Shown piece by piece: positions 50,653-58,913 of a DNA stretch of 64,000 bases. This DNA comes from Dyadobacter sp. LHD-138 (GTDB lineage: Bacteria; Bacteroidota; Bacteroidia; Cytophagales; Spirosomataceae). Within the stretch, counting starts at the first letter, position 1. Every line of letters begins with the position of its first letter. Both the position numbers and the translations under genes were made by a program. The notes under the pieces were generated by a model. It saw only the letters and a list, made by a program, of their open reading frames with translations, made no database searches and was not told the DNA's origin. Location of the stretch: positions 124,001 to 188,000 of the forward strand of contig NZ_JAVFVU010000005.1 in the NCBI RefSeq assembly GCF_030929615.1, in the 5' to 3' direction.

Positions 50653-50685
50653 AAAAGAGGCATCCTGATCGGTGCCTCTTTTTTT
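50653..50685 (+). terminator. Rho-independent terminator of lon
   Basis: Stem AAAAGAGGCA/TGCCTCTTTT (10 bp), 10-base loop, then a T-run to 50685. It sits 41 bp after the lon stop. Confidence 0.9.
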
Positions 50686-50738
50686 AGGGGTTGGATCCGG
50701 GAAACGGCGTCATGATTATAAACAAGAACCTTACAAAA

Positions 50739-52229
50739 ATGACTGTACCTCAGCTTTCTCCGGAATTACTCGAACAACGTCCTGAATTATACCCCGACCA
50801 CAAAAAACTTCTGGCTTTACCTGAAAAAATTATTCAGTTTGGTACCGGTGTGCTTTTACGCGGACTGCCTGATTTTTTTGTCAATAAGGCCAATCAGCAA
50901 AATATTTTTAACGGCCGGATTGTGGTTGTAAAATCAACATCGCAGGGTGGTGTTGATGCATTTGGCATTCAAAAAAACATTTTCTCCCATAGCATTCGCG
51001 GGATTGAAAATGGAAAACAAATTGATGAAACGGTTATTAACAGTGCCATCAGCAGAACACTTTCAGCCAGCAATAACTGGCCGGAGATCCTGGAATGTGC
51101 GCATAACCCGGAAATGCAGATTGTTATTTCCAATACCACGGAAGTAGGAATTCAGTTTGTGGAAGATAATTTACAGGCTTCCCCTCCCATTTCTTTCCCG
51201 GGCAAACTGACCGCTTTTTTATACGAACGTTTCAAGGCTTTCAACGGGTCTGCCGAATCCGGCATGGTGATCGTACCAACGGAATTAATTGTCGGCAATG
51301 GTACCAAACTCCGTGAAATTGTATTGAAACAGGCGGCACAACATGCACTGGGAACCGATTTCATCACATGGCTCGAACAGCACAACCAGTTCTGCAATTC
51401 ACTGGTAGACCGTATTGTTCCCGGAAAACCGGACGCTGAAACCGTTGCCGAGCTTACTGAAAAATCGGGCTACAAAGACGACTTGTTAATCGTTTCAGAA
51501 GTTTACAGCCTATGGGCGATTGAAGGCGATGCGCAGGTGAAATCGGTATTGAATTTTGCGCAGGCCGATAAGGGCGTTGTGATCGAACCGAATATTGATC
51601 TTTTCCGAGAACTAAAACTGCGTTTGCTAAATGGCACGCACACGTTGGCTTCTGGTTTATGCTTTTTGCAAGGGCTCAATACCGTTCGTGAAAGTATGGA
51701 AAACGCCGAAACAGCTAAATTTATAGCAGGTGTGATGCTTAACGAACTGGCACCGGCCATTCCTTATGCAGTAGATCCGGCGCGTGCGCAGGAGTTTGGA
51801 AATCAGGTGTTGGACCGTTTCAGAAATCCGTTTATCCGCCATCAGCTGATTGATATTACCGTGCAGTATACGGCAAAAATGAAAATGCGTAACATCCCGA
51901 CACTTCTTAATCATTATCAAAAAACCAGTGAAGTTCCGGCTCTTTTTGCCAAAGGATTTGCCGCATTTTTATTGTTCATGAAACCGGTTCAACTGGTTGA
52001 CGGAATTTATTCAGGCGAGCGTAATGGTGAAACCTATCCGATTCGCTGTGACGCCGTAGCCTATTTTGCCGATCAATGGGAGAAAGCAGATTCTTCAACG
52101 GATCTGGTCCAAAAAGTGTTAGCGGACGAAAATCTTTGGGGTGCCAATCTTACAACGCTGCCTGGATTTGAAAAGGCGGTTACAGAAAATATTAAACAGT
52201 TATCAAAACAGGAAACGGCAATTAATTAA
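50739..52229 (+). CDS. uxaB: Tagaturonate reductase
   Basis: A 496-residue member of the mannitol dehydrogenase family that reduces tagaturonate to altronate with NADH in galacturonate breakdown. KIIQFGTGVLLRGL is the N-terminal dinucleotide-binding region; ECAHNPEMQIVISNTTEVGI, LVDRIVPG, LNGTHTL and RFRNPFIRHQL match UxaB rather than the UxuB branch. The ATG at 50739 follows an A-rich stretch; ATG at 50712 and TTG at 50691 (inside the lon terminator flank) are possible but weaker. It stands 6.7 kb from the other hexuronate genes on the opposite strand. Confidence 0.93.
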   Translation: MTVPQLSPELLEQRPELYPDHKKLLALPEKIIQFGTGVLLRGLPDFFVNKANQQNIFNGRIVVVKSTSQGGVDAFGIQKNIFSHSIRGIENGKQIDETVINSAISRTLSASNNWPEILECAHNPEMQIVISNTTEVGIQFVEDNLQASPPISFPGKLTAFLYERFKAFNGSAESGMVIVPTELIVGNGTKLREIVLKQAAQHALGTDFITWLEQHNQFCNSLVDRIVPGKPDAETVAELTEKSGYKDDLLIVSEVYSLWAIEGDAQVKSVLNFAQADKGVVIEPNIDLFRELKLRLLNGTHTLASGLCFLQGLNTVRESMENAETAKFIAGVMLNELAPAIPYAVDPARAQEFGNQVLDRFRNPFIRHQLIDITVQYTAKMKMRNIPTLLNHYQKTSEVPALFAKGFAAFLLFMKPVQLVDGIYSGERNGETYPIRCDAVAYFADQWEKADSSTDLVQKVLADENLWGANLTTLPGFEKAVTENIKQLSKQETAIN

Positions 52230-52246
52230 CGGTTTCTAATTAAATA

Positions 52247-52281
52247 AGAAGGCTCTTTCGGATGATCTGAAAGGGCCTTCT
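52247..52281. terminator. Bidirectional hairpin between uxaB and the HTH gene
   Basis: Stem AGAAGGCTCTTTC with its complement (13 pairs, one G-U), 9-base loop, located between convergent gene ends. Confidence 0.75.
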
Positions 52282-52287
52282 ACGTTA

Positions 52288-52587
52288 TTATGATTTCGTA
52301 GCTCTTGTTTCGTAGGGCAGGTTTTTAATCAGCTTCAGATGGTTAAGCTCAGGTACCACGATGACGCAGTCAGACGGAATAACACCACGCATGATCCAGT
52401 TATGTACTCTGGAAATAGCCAGGTTATTTCGCTGCGCATAATCCGACGTGGTTATCCACTCGGATAGATGATATTCCTTATCCGCTATGATGAGACGGCT
52501 TTGGGTAATTTCCCTCATCATTTTTTCCACATTGTCCAATCGGTCGTCGATTTCCGTCAAGGACATTTTTTTTACGGCAGTATCCAT
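52288..52587 (-). CDS. Small helix-turn-helix protein, unknown function
   Basis: A 99-residue protein. Residues about 1-40 form a coiled-coil-like helix (LTEIDDRLDNVEKMMREITQ). The C-terminal half (WITTSDYAQRNNLAISRVHNWIMRGVIP) looks like a winged helix-turn-helix of the MerR/excisionase type, followed by a short PELNHLKLI wing. A start seven codons upstream (52608) is open. It is the second gene of a two-gene unit behind a promoter overlapped by a 23-bp palindrome, which suits an autorepressor (inference). Confidence 0.65.
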   Translation of the reverse strand: MDTAVKKMSLTEIDDRLDNVEKMMREITQSRLIIADKEYHLSEWITTSDYAQRNNLAISRVHNWIMRGVIPSDCVIVVPELNHLKLIKNLPYETRATKS

Positions 52588-52634
52588 ATTTTTGATATAT
52601 AGGAACATTTCCTTGCTACAAGTTCCTTAAAAGT

Positions 52635-52778
52635 TCAAGTGTTAATCTTTATCTTTTCAATGCGTTCACCATATTGATCAAGACTCATTTCAGGAGGAGT
52701 ATCAATCAGCTCTTGTTCAATCAGATCGAGCTCATTTTCTATTTCCTCAATTAGTTTTGCCTTTCTATCCTTACTCAT
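52635..52778 (-). CDS. 47-residue acidic helical protein upstream of the HTH gene
   Basis: A short frame of 47 residues starting ATG at 52778 and ending TGA at 52635. It is charged and helical: KAKLIEEIENELDLIEQELI, then DTPPEMSLDQYGERIEKIKI. Support comes from a consensus promoter 16 bases ahead of its expected leader, a clean ATG, and 26-47 bp spacing to the HTH gene. I do not recognise the family. It could be an antitoxin-like or regulatory partner of the HTH protein, or a small structural protein. Confidence 0.55.
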   Translation of the reverse strand: MSKDRKAKLIEEIENELDLIEQELIDTPPEMSLDQYGERIEKIKINT

Positions 52779-52800
52779 TCCGCTGATGTGTGTGTAGTAT

Positions 52801-52831
52801 CAAAAGTAACAATTGTGTAGTTACTATACAA
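52801..52831 (-). promoter_or_regulatory. Bacteroidetes-type promoter of the small HTH operon
   Basis: On the minus strand: TTG at 52829-52831, 20-base spacer, -7 box TACTTTTG at 52801-52808. Transcription should start near 52794, about 16 bases before the 47-residue gene. Confidence 0.62.
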
Positions 52832-52833
52832 TT
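52811..52833. promoter_or_regulatory. 23-bp near-perfect palindrome over the -33 region (candidate operator)
   Basis: AATTGTGTAGT-T-ACTATACAATT: 20 of 23 positions are symmetrical, with arms ending AATTGT/ACAATT. It fills the spacer and covers the -33 TTG of the promoter, so a bound repressor would block RNA polymerase. It also lies 11 bp past the stop of the DUF3784-like gene, so a hairpin role in termination is the alternative. Confidence 0.6.
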
Positions 52834-52843
52834 ATATTAACAT

Positions 52844-53563
52844 TTAAAATCCTCTCCATTTTTGAATCTCCCGCAGCAGATCTTCCGAAGATTTTTCTGA
52901 TGAACTAAAATATATTTCGCCTTCCGTTGTATGGAGCAGCAGTAACGGACTTTCCTTTTTATCAACAAAAAGCTGAACCGTTTTCCGATCTTTCGTCTTA
53001 AAATATCCTTTACTAAAATCACCGGCTGAAAATCCATTTGACTTCATCGTAATTTCCGGCAAACTACTCACCAGTTTCACGTCCAGGATTTTCGTACGAT
53101 CCAATTTCTCACCATACATCCCTGTTATTTCGAGACTGTTTTTGTCAAGTAGTATTTGGCTGTTCTTAAGTCCTAAGTAAAACAACCCGCCTACAAAAAT
53201 CGTTGTAGCCACCATGACCGCAAGAACGATGAACGTACCTTTCTTCTCATTCTTCACTTGCGAAAAATATTTCCGGCTCTTGACTATAAAATAGCAGTAG
53301 GCCATTAAAGGATAGATTCCCATAATAACGCCTGCCAAGTTTTTACTTATCAAGCCGGTCAGTAAAACCAGCCCCAAAAGTGAGGAAGCCAGCATGAGAT
53401 GAAACTGCTTAAAAAAGCGCAAATAGCCATCAATATCAACCAGGGCACGCTGTGCTTCCGACATCGTATTATAACCCGAAAGAAGATACTTCGCGTTTTT
53501 CTTTGTGACAGCAAAGGCTATTAAACCAAAAACAATGGAAAGTATCAGTGTTGGAACAATCAT
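52844..53563 (-). CDS. DUF3784-like membrane protein with PH-like C-terminal domain
   Basis: A 239-residue membrane protein. A first helix (about 2-18) is followed by the DUF3784 hallmark KYLLSGYNTMSEAQRALVDIDGYLR, then two helices around 58-95 and one at about 111-130. The C-terminal half (SQILLDKNSLEITGMYGEKLDRTKILDVKLV) resembles a bacterial PH-like domain. Function unknown. It ends 11 bp from the palindrome of the HTH operon and is probably a separate unit. Confidence 0.75.
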   Translation of the reverse strand: MIVPTLILSIVFGLIAFAVTKKNAKYLLSGYNTMSEAQRALVDIDGYLRFFKQFHLMLASSLLGLVLLTGLISKNLAGVIMGIYPLMAYCYFIVKSRKYFSQVKNEKKGTFIVLAVMVATTIFVGGLFYLGLKNSQILLDKNSLEITGMYGEKLDRTKILDVKLVSSLPEITMKSNGFSAGDFSKGYFKTKDRKTVQLFVDKKESPLLLLHTTEGEIYFSSSEKSSEDLLREIQKWRGF

Positions 53564-53684
53564 GACAAGATTTTTTTACATTTTGGAAGCGTGTTTTATG
53601 ACTTTAAAATACAAAAAATACCGGATGATCGCCATAAAATGGTTAATCCGGTATTCTACGTAATTAATCTGTTCTGGCAATCTG

Positions 53685-55085
53685 TTATTTTACAATCTGC
53701 TTTACCCAATCAGAAATTTCAACCAATGCCATCGGCGAAAACGTTTGCTCAATCTTGCCATATTCAGCAGGAGAACCTGTAACACTTTCCTGAAAAAGAT
53801 GATTTAACCGAGGTAGTTCTTTCACCGTAACATTTTTATTCCCACCCTTTTCCAAAGCTCTTTTTATTCCTTCCAGATCTTCTTTTGGAGGAACCTGTAA
53901 ATCTTTTCCGCCATTTAAAGCCAGCACCGGACATTTGACCTTTTCCAAAGTCTGGGCAGGATTGTAACGGATCAGAAACTGAAACCACGGCGAAATCAGT
54001 TGGTTAACATAGTTAACCAGATATTCGTCTGTTTTATCCGCCGGCGGCTGTTGGTTCGCGGGAAGTAAATGAATAGCCTCCTTCAAAATGGGAATAATTT
54101 CCTTTTTTACGTCCCTAAGATCAGATCTCTCTTTTAGTAGATCATAACCCTTTCGATTTAAAACATCAATCTGATCCACCACATCATCTGTCATACCGTT
54201 CGCTTTGTTTATTAAATGTGTTTGTCTAACCATAAGCTGATCCCCAGGAATACCAGGCCCTGCTAACAAAACGATAAAAGCCACATCCGGTGAATCAGCA
54301 GCGACCATCGGTGCAATCATCCCACCTTCACTATGGCCGATCAAACCGATTTTTTTCGGATTAATATCCTTTCTTGTTTTTAGATATGTAATCGCGGATT
54401 CCACATCCGAGGCAAATGCTCTCGTCGTTGCCGACTTAAAATCGCCAGTGGATTCTGCTGTTCCGCGATCATCATATCTTAAAACGCCAATACCATTTCT
54501 CGTTAAATGATCTGCCAAAACCAGAAATGGTTTATGTCCCAGGAGCTCTTCATTCCGGTTTTGTGGCCCACTCCCGGTGATCAATATGACAACCGGATAA
54601 TTTCCTTCTTTTGCAGGTAAAGTCAGGGTCCCGGCAAGCGAAACTTTATCGCTGGCATTATCAAATTTCACATCCTCGGAATAATAAGGATACGGTTTCT
54701 GCGGTTCCTGCGGCCTTAAAGGAGCCTTTGCCCCCATAACACCGCGACTCAATTCCAACGGAAAGGATTGGCCATTTTGATTGAACGTCCCCTTAAAAAT
54801 ATTGTCAGCTCCTAATGTCCCACTGTATTCTGCATTTAAACCGTTCATACTCAGTTTCAATGTATTATTTGTAAAATCAACTGAACCAACAGGAAAACCT
54901 TTAGCCCCCTGATCAGGACTATCCAGTGTAGCACTATAACCAACAACTGTTTTTGTCAGATGAAGTACCAATCTCAACTCGCTTCCCTGCACTTTGAGAA
55001 TTCCATTCCATTCTCCTGAAATATCCTGGGCAGAACAGCCAAAAAATATGAGCATTAGGAATGTAAATAGTAATGTGTTTTTCAT
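53685..55085 (-). CDS. Exported alpha/beta hydrolase with N-terminal beta domain
   Basis: A 466-residue exported protein; the N-terminus (about 1-20) fits a signal peptide with possible lipobox Cys17 (FFGCSAQ). Residues about 22-125 form a small beta domain starting SGEWNGILKVQGSELRLVLHL. The alpha/beta hydrolase follows, with the nucleophile Ser252 in GHSEGG, an oxyanion-region GSGPQNRNEE and a late catalytic-His candidate in PRLNHLFQ. Such proteins are usually esterases or S9-like peptidases of the periplasm; the substrate is unknown. Confidence 0.88.
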   Translation of the reverse strand: MKNTLLFTFLMLIFFGCSAQDISGEWNGILKVQGSELRLVLHLTKTVVGYSATLDSPDQGAKGFPVGSVDFTNNTLKLSMNGLNAEYSGTLGADNIFKGTFNQNGQSFPLELSRGVMGAKAPLRPQEPQKPYPYYSEDVKFDNASDKVSLAGTLTLPAKEGNYPVVILITGSGPQNRNEELLGHKPFLVLADHLTRNGIGVLRYDDRGTAESTGDFKSATTRAFASDVESAITYLKTRKDINPKKIGLIGHSEGGMIAPMVAADSPDVAFIVLLAGPGIPGDQLMVRQTHLINKANGMTDDVVDQIDVLNRKGYDLLKERSDLRDVKKEIIPILKEAIHLLPANQQPPADKTDEYLVNYVNQLISPWFQFLIRYNPAQTLEKVKCPVLALNGGKDLQVPPKEDLEGIKRALEKGGNKNVTVKELPRLNHLFQESVTGSPAEYGKIEQTFSPMALVEISDWVKQIVK

Positions 55086-55261
55086 TGTGATATATTTGTG
55101 ATAGCGTGATGTCCACCGATCAAAAGCTGCCCGGTGACGGATGAGTAATTACGTTGAAAGAAAGACAAAAGCAAATAAGAAAGTGACAGACGGAAAGTTA
55201 CTTATCTGATTTTGCATTTAAAACAAGACGGTTATCATTTTACAAGAATCTATTGACTACC

Positions 55262-57697
55262 ATGGAGCAAAACACACAACTGGAACTTGCCGCTCAATTC
55301 GTTCATAATACCAATAAAAATATCTTTTTGACCGGGAAAGCGGGAACGGGAAAAACGACCTTTTTGCACAATCTCAAAAAGACCCTGCCCAAAAGAATGG
55401 CCATTGTGGCTCCCACGGGTGTGGCCGCTATCAACGCCGGCGGTGTGACAATCCACTCCTTTTTCCAGCTGCCTTTCGGCCCTTACATTCCCGAAAGCAA
55501 TGCCAATGAGCAGCGTTACAGCCGTTTTAACAAGGAAAAAATAAATCTGATCAGAAGTCTGGACCTGCTGGTTATTGACGAAATCAGTATGGTCCGTGCC
55601 GACATGCTGGACGGTATTGATGAAGTTTTGAGGCGCTACAAAGACCGTAACAAACCGTTTGGCGGTACACAGCTGCTGATGATCGGAGATTTGCACCAGC
55701 TTGCTCCCGTGATCAAGGATGAAGAGTGGAGTATGCTGAAAGCGTATTATGACACGGTATATTTTTTCAGCAGCAATGCCCTAAAACTAACCGACCCGAT
55801 CCGGATTGAACTGAAACATATTTATCGCCAGTCGGATACTTTTTTCATTGATATCTTAAATAAAGTACGGGAAAATCAGCTAGACAAAATAACGCTGGAC
55901 GCACTAAACCAGCGTTATATCCCTAATTTTAAACCCGCCGACGACGAAGGCTATATCACGTTAACCACCCACAACAATGCCGCCCAGGAAATCAACCGGG
56001 TTAAGCTGGATGATCTGAACGGTAAAACCCGGTCTTTCAAGGCGCAGGTCCTGAATAATTTCCCGGAATATTCTTATCCAACCGAGCAGGACCTGGCTTT
56101 GAAAGTCGGAGCTCAGGTGATGTTTGTAAAAAATGATTCATCGCGCGACAAACTTTATTACAACGGGAAAATAGGCACCATAACCCGGTTTGACGACGAT
56201 ACGATTTATGTAAAATGTAAAGGCGATTATGTCGAAATCGATGTGCATCCGGCCGAATGGCAAAATATAAAATACGAACTGAATCCAACGACAAAGGAAA
56301 TTGAGGAACAAGTCATCGGGAGTTTTACACAATATCCGCTTAAGCTTGCCTGGGCCATCACCATTCACAAAAGTCAGGGGTTAACCTTTGAAAAAGCAAT
56401 CATTGACGCCAACAATTCCTTTGCGCATGGACAGGTATATGTTGCGCTAAGTCGTTGTAAAAGTTTTGAAGGTATGGTGTTAAGCTCTCCGATTTCCTCC
56501 GGTAGCGTAAAAACAGACGGAACTGTGGCTGCTTATGCGAAGGAAGCCAGCGCCAATGAACCCGATTCTGATCAATTGACCGATTCGAAAATTAATTTCC
56601 AACGCTCCCTTTTACTCGAATTATTCGATTTCAGTGAGATTAAAAATACCTTTTTCAGGTTAAACCGGGTTGCCGATGAAAATGAAAACGTGATTAATAA
56701 ATCCCTCAGCACGACTTTAAAACTGATCAAAGCGGCGGCTGATCACGATATTTTTAATATCGCCGATAAGTTTAAAAATCAGTTGAACCAGTTTTTTGCG
56801 GAGACCGGATTACCCGAAGAAAATGAAACGCTCAGCAACCGCGTACAAAAAGGCTGTGTTTATTTCTTTGACAAAATCGAGCAATCCATTTACCCGGAGA
56901 GTAAAACGCTTGCCGTTGAAACGGATAATGCTGCGGTAAAAAAAGTAGCAGACCAGGCTTTGGAAAATTTCCAACGCGCTGTTTTTGTCAAACGTGCCGT
57001 CATGTTGTCTTCCAAAGAGCTATTTAACACCGGTACCTATTTGCGCTCAAAAGCGGATGCGGAAATAGATTTCAAAGTGGCTACGAAAAGCCCGACGGCC
57101 AAAACGGCCGCCGTTTCGAAGAATATCCCGAACGCGGCGCTTTACAATACACTCAAAAACTGGCGGAATAATCTGGCGACAGAAAACGATGTTTTCGTCT
57201 ATATGATTCTGCCTCAAAAAGCGATGGAAGAATTGGTTGCCAAATTACCCACCACTTTGGCGGAGCTTGAAACTGTAAAGGGAATCGGGAAGGCCAAGGT
57301 AAAACAGTTTGGGAAAGAAATTGTCGAAATGGTTATTGCCTATTGTGAAGACAATCAGATTGATAAAGGTGTGATCGAAATCCCGTTAAAAAAGGAGAAG
57401 ATCGACACTAAAAAAGTCAGTTTTGATCTGTTTCATGCCGGGAAAAATGTGGAAGAAATTGCAGAAGAAAGAGGTTTCGCTGCCGGTACGATTGAGACAC
57501 ACCTGGCACATTACATCGGCACCGGCGAATTGGAAATCTTTGATATTTTCCCAAAAGACAAAATTAATAAGGTCATCGATTATTTTCTGGAAAACAAACA
57601 GGTCACTTTGAACGAGGCAAAAGCCGCGTTGCCGGACGATGTCACATACACAGAATTACGGGCAGCTTTGAAGCATCTGGAGTTTTTAGGTGCCTGA
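55262..57697 (+). CDS. PIF1-like SF1 helicase with HRDC and C-terminal HTH domains
   Basis: An 811-residue helicase. Walker A GKAGTGKTT is at residues 25-33 and the Walker B region is LVIDEISMV near residue 105, followed by the PIF1-type motif GDLHQLAPV and a C-terminal motif (AWAITIHKSQGLTF, YVALSRCKSFEG). After about residue 450 is a linker, then an HRDC domain (about 615-695, GIGKAKVKQFGKEIVEMV) and a C-terminal HTH_40-like winged helix (FDLFHAGKNVEEIAEERGF). HRDC and this HTH are usual at the end of RecQ, so the protein joins a PIF1 core to RecQ accessory domains. The ATG at 55262 is preferred over TTG at 55253. Role: replication or recombination on structured DNA (inference). Confidence 0.88.
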   Translation: MEQNTQLELAAQFVHNTNKNIFLTGKAGTGKTTFLHNLKKTLPKRMAIVAPTGVAAINAGGVTIHSFFQLPFGPYIPESNANEQRYSRFNKEKINLIRSLDLLVIDEISMVRADMLDGIDEVLRRYKDRNKPFGGTQLLMIGDLHQLAPVIKDEEWSMLKAYYDTVYFFSSNALKLTDPIRIELKHIYRQSDTFFIDILNKVRENQLDKITLDALNQRYIPNFKPADDEGYITLTTHNNAAQEINRVKLDDLNGKTRSFKAQVLNNFPEYSYPTEQDLALKVGAQVMFVKNDSSRDKLYYNGKIGTITRFDDDTIYVKCKGDYVEIDVHPAEWQNIKYELNPTTKEIEEQVIGSFTQYPLKLAWAITIHKSQGLTFEKAIIDANNSFAHGQVYVALSRCKSFEGMVLSSPISSGSVKTDGTVAAYAKEASANEPDSDQLTDSKINFQRSLLLELFDFSEIKNTFFRLNRVADENENVINKSLSTTLKLIKAAADHDIFNIADKFKNQLNQFFAETGLPEENETLSNRVQKGCVYFFDKIEQSIYPESKTLAVETDNAAVKKVADQALENFQRAVFVKRAVMLSSKELFNTGTYLRSKADAEIDFKVATKSPTAKTAAVSKNIPNAALYNTLKNWRNNLATENDVFVYMILPQKAMEELVAKLPTTLAELETVKGIGKAKVKQFGKEIVEMVIAYCEDNQIDKGVIEIPLKKEKIDTKKVSFDLFHAGKNVEEIAEERGFAAGTIETHLAHYIGTGELEIFDIFPKDKINKVIDYFLENKQVTLNEAKAALPDDVTYTELRAALKHLEFLGA

Positions 57698-57822
57698 TTC
57701 TCACCGTTCCCTCATTATAATCACAATTTTTGTTTAATAACGCATAAACATTTTGGTCTTTTTCGACACAAACGGTTACTTTGTTGTGAAACCATATTTC
57801 TCACCAAAATTTCTCGACGTTT

Positions 57823-58572
57823 ATGAAAAAGAATTACGTTTCTCTCCTGCTGCTTTGGCTGCTCCTGAGTGTTTCCTTTATTAGCTGTACTGACCACGAA
57901 GTTGCGCCCCAGGCCTGGCTGAATGACCTTGAAACGTTATTGGGCCAAGGTACCAAATCGACCATGGAAGGCTGGATCGGTGCCGGGCTCGATGAAGAAA
58001 AAACAAAAGAGGCTTTTGCTAAATCTGCTGACAAAGCGGCTTTATACAAAAGCTTAAAAAGTGCGGTCAGTATTTACGACCAACGGGTTTACATTGAAGA
58101 CTGGGATCACATTCCCGGCATTGAAAAAGGAAATTATGTCGGTAACGGATTGAAATCCGGCGTTTCTAACCCGGCCTGGGCCAGCACGGATCTTGACTTG
58201 TCAGCGTCGGACGCGGCCAACTTTGCGGATGCCAAAGCCGATGAATTGCCGGCAGGTACAAAAATTTATCGTGTTACCGGCGGAAACCCGGCTGGTGGTT
58301 ACTGGACTGCACAAATTCCGGCTTCGGTGGGTGATGTTATCGGCGGTACAGCCGTTCGTCCGGCCTGGAATAATTTTTCAAAATTCTATGTTTATGAGGT
58401 ACCCGCTGGCCAAACTTTAAAAGTATGGAGAGGCACTACCGCCGCACAACAAATAGCCGACGGTGTTATCAATCCATTTCTTCCCGGAAAAGCGGAGCAG
58501 ATCTTTATTCCTTTTGTCGTAAGAGATGCTACCTTTAAGGGACTTGTTAAAGAAATCCCACTACCATGGTAA
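57823..58572 (+). CDS. Lipoprotein with C-terminal TNT/ADP-ribosyltransferase-like toxin domain (candidate effector)
   Basis: A 249-residue lipoprotein; the signal ends at Cys22 (SFISC), followed by acidic residues (TDHE) that may favour surface exposure. Residues about 28-135 have no named domain. Residues 142-230 resemble the NAD-glycohydrolase (TNT) and ADP-ribosyltransferase group: LPAGTKIYRV with Arg150, GGYWT around 159-162, FYVYEVPAG at 188-196, LKVWRG at 199-204 and PGKAEQIFIP at 221-230 with Glu225/Gln226. The order of these segments matches TNT domains, although FLS and QPGGGxQY are replaced by YWT and PGKAEQIF. The call is my own pattern comparison and is not certain. The stop overlaps the start of the next small gene by 7 bp. 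Confidence 0.55.
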   Translation: MKKNYVSLLLLWLLLSVSFISCTDHEVAPQAWLNDLETLLGQGTKSTMEGWIGAGLDEEKTKEAFAKSADKAALYKSLKSAVSIYDQRVYIEDWDHIPGIEKGNYVGNGLKSGVSNPAWASTDLDLSASDAANFADAKADELPAGTKIYRVTGGNPAGGYWTAQIPASVGDVIGGTAVRPAWNNFSKFYVYEVPAGQTLKVWRGTTAAQQIADGVINPFLPGKAEQIFIPFVVRDATFKGLVKEIPLPW

Positions 58573-58832
58573 ACGAATCAACGAAAATTGATCCCTTATT
58601 TAAAGAACTGATAATGTTGTTATCAATTGAATCACAGGCCGATCCGTATAATGCTCAGTTTCTAAAATATATAGAAGAGAGACGAGCAGTGGTAAAACAG
58701 GCGAATGCGGATCAGGCCAGGGAAGCGATCAGAGGAATAAATCGCTATGCAGATGAGTTTGCTTTTTCAGATGTTAATGCCAAAAAAATCAAAGATATTA
58801 TTGATTCTTTGTATGCTCTGGTAAACCGCTAG
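58566..58832 (+). CDS. 88-residue helical protein, candidate immunity or partner protein
   Basis: An 88-residue all-helical, signal-less protein (KELIMLLSIESQADPYNAQFLKYIEERR, ending IDSLYALVNR). Its ATG overlaps the stop of the candidate effector by 7 bp, so the two are translated together. A small soluble gene coupled to an exported toxin-like gene is the usual immunity arrangement, but immunity to a lipoprotein effector would normally need envelope or cytoplasmic access; the role is an inference. I recognise no family. Confidence 0.6.
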   Translation: MVNESTKIDPLFKELIMLLSIESQADPYNAQFLKYIEERRAVVKQANADQAREAIRGINRYADEFAFSDVNAKKIKDIIDSLYALVNR

Positions 58833-58852
58833 ACTGAATTTTAGCAAAATAA

Positions 58853-58896
58853 AACAGGAAAGCCAACCGGAAATGATTTCGGTTGGCTTTCCTGTT
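58853..58896. terminator. Bidirectional terminator between the candidate effector pair and eda
   Basis: 17-bp perfect stem AACAGGAAAGCCAACCG with its complement; on the minus strand an A/T-rich flank follows. It lies between convergent gene ends. Confidence 0.8.
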
Positions 58897-58913
58897 CTAA
58901 ACGATTTATCAGA

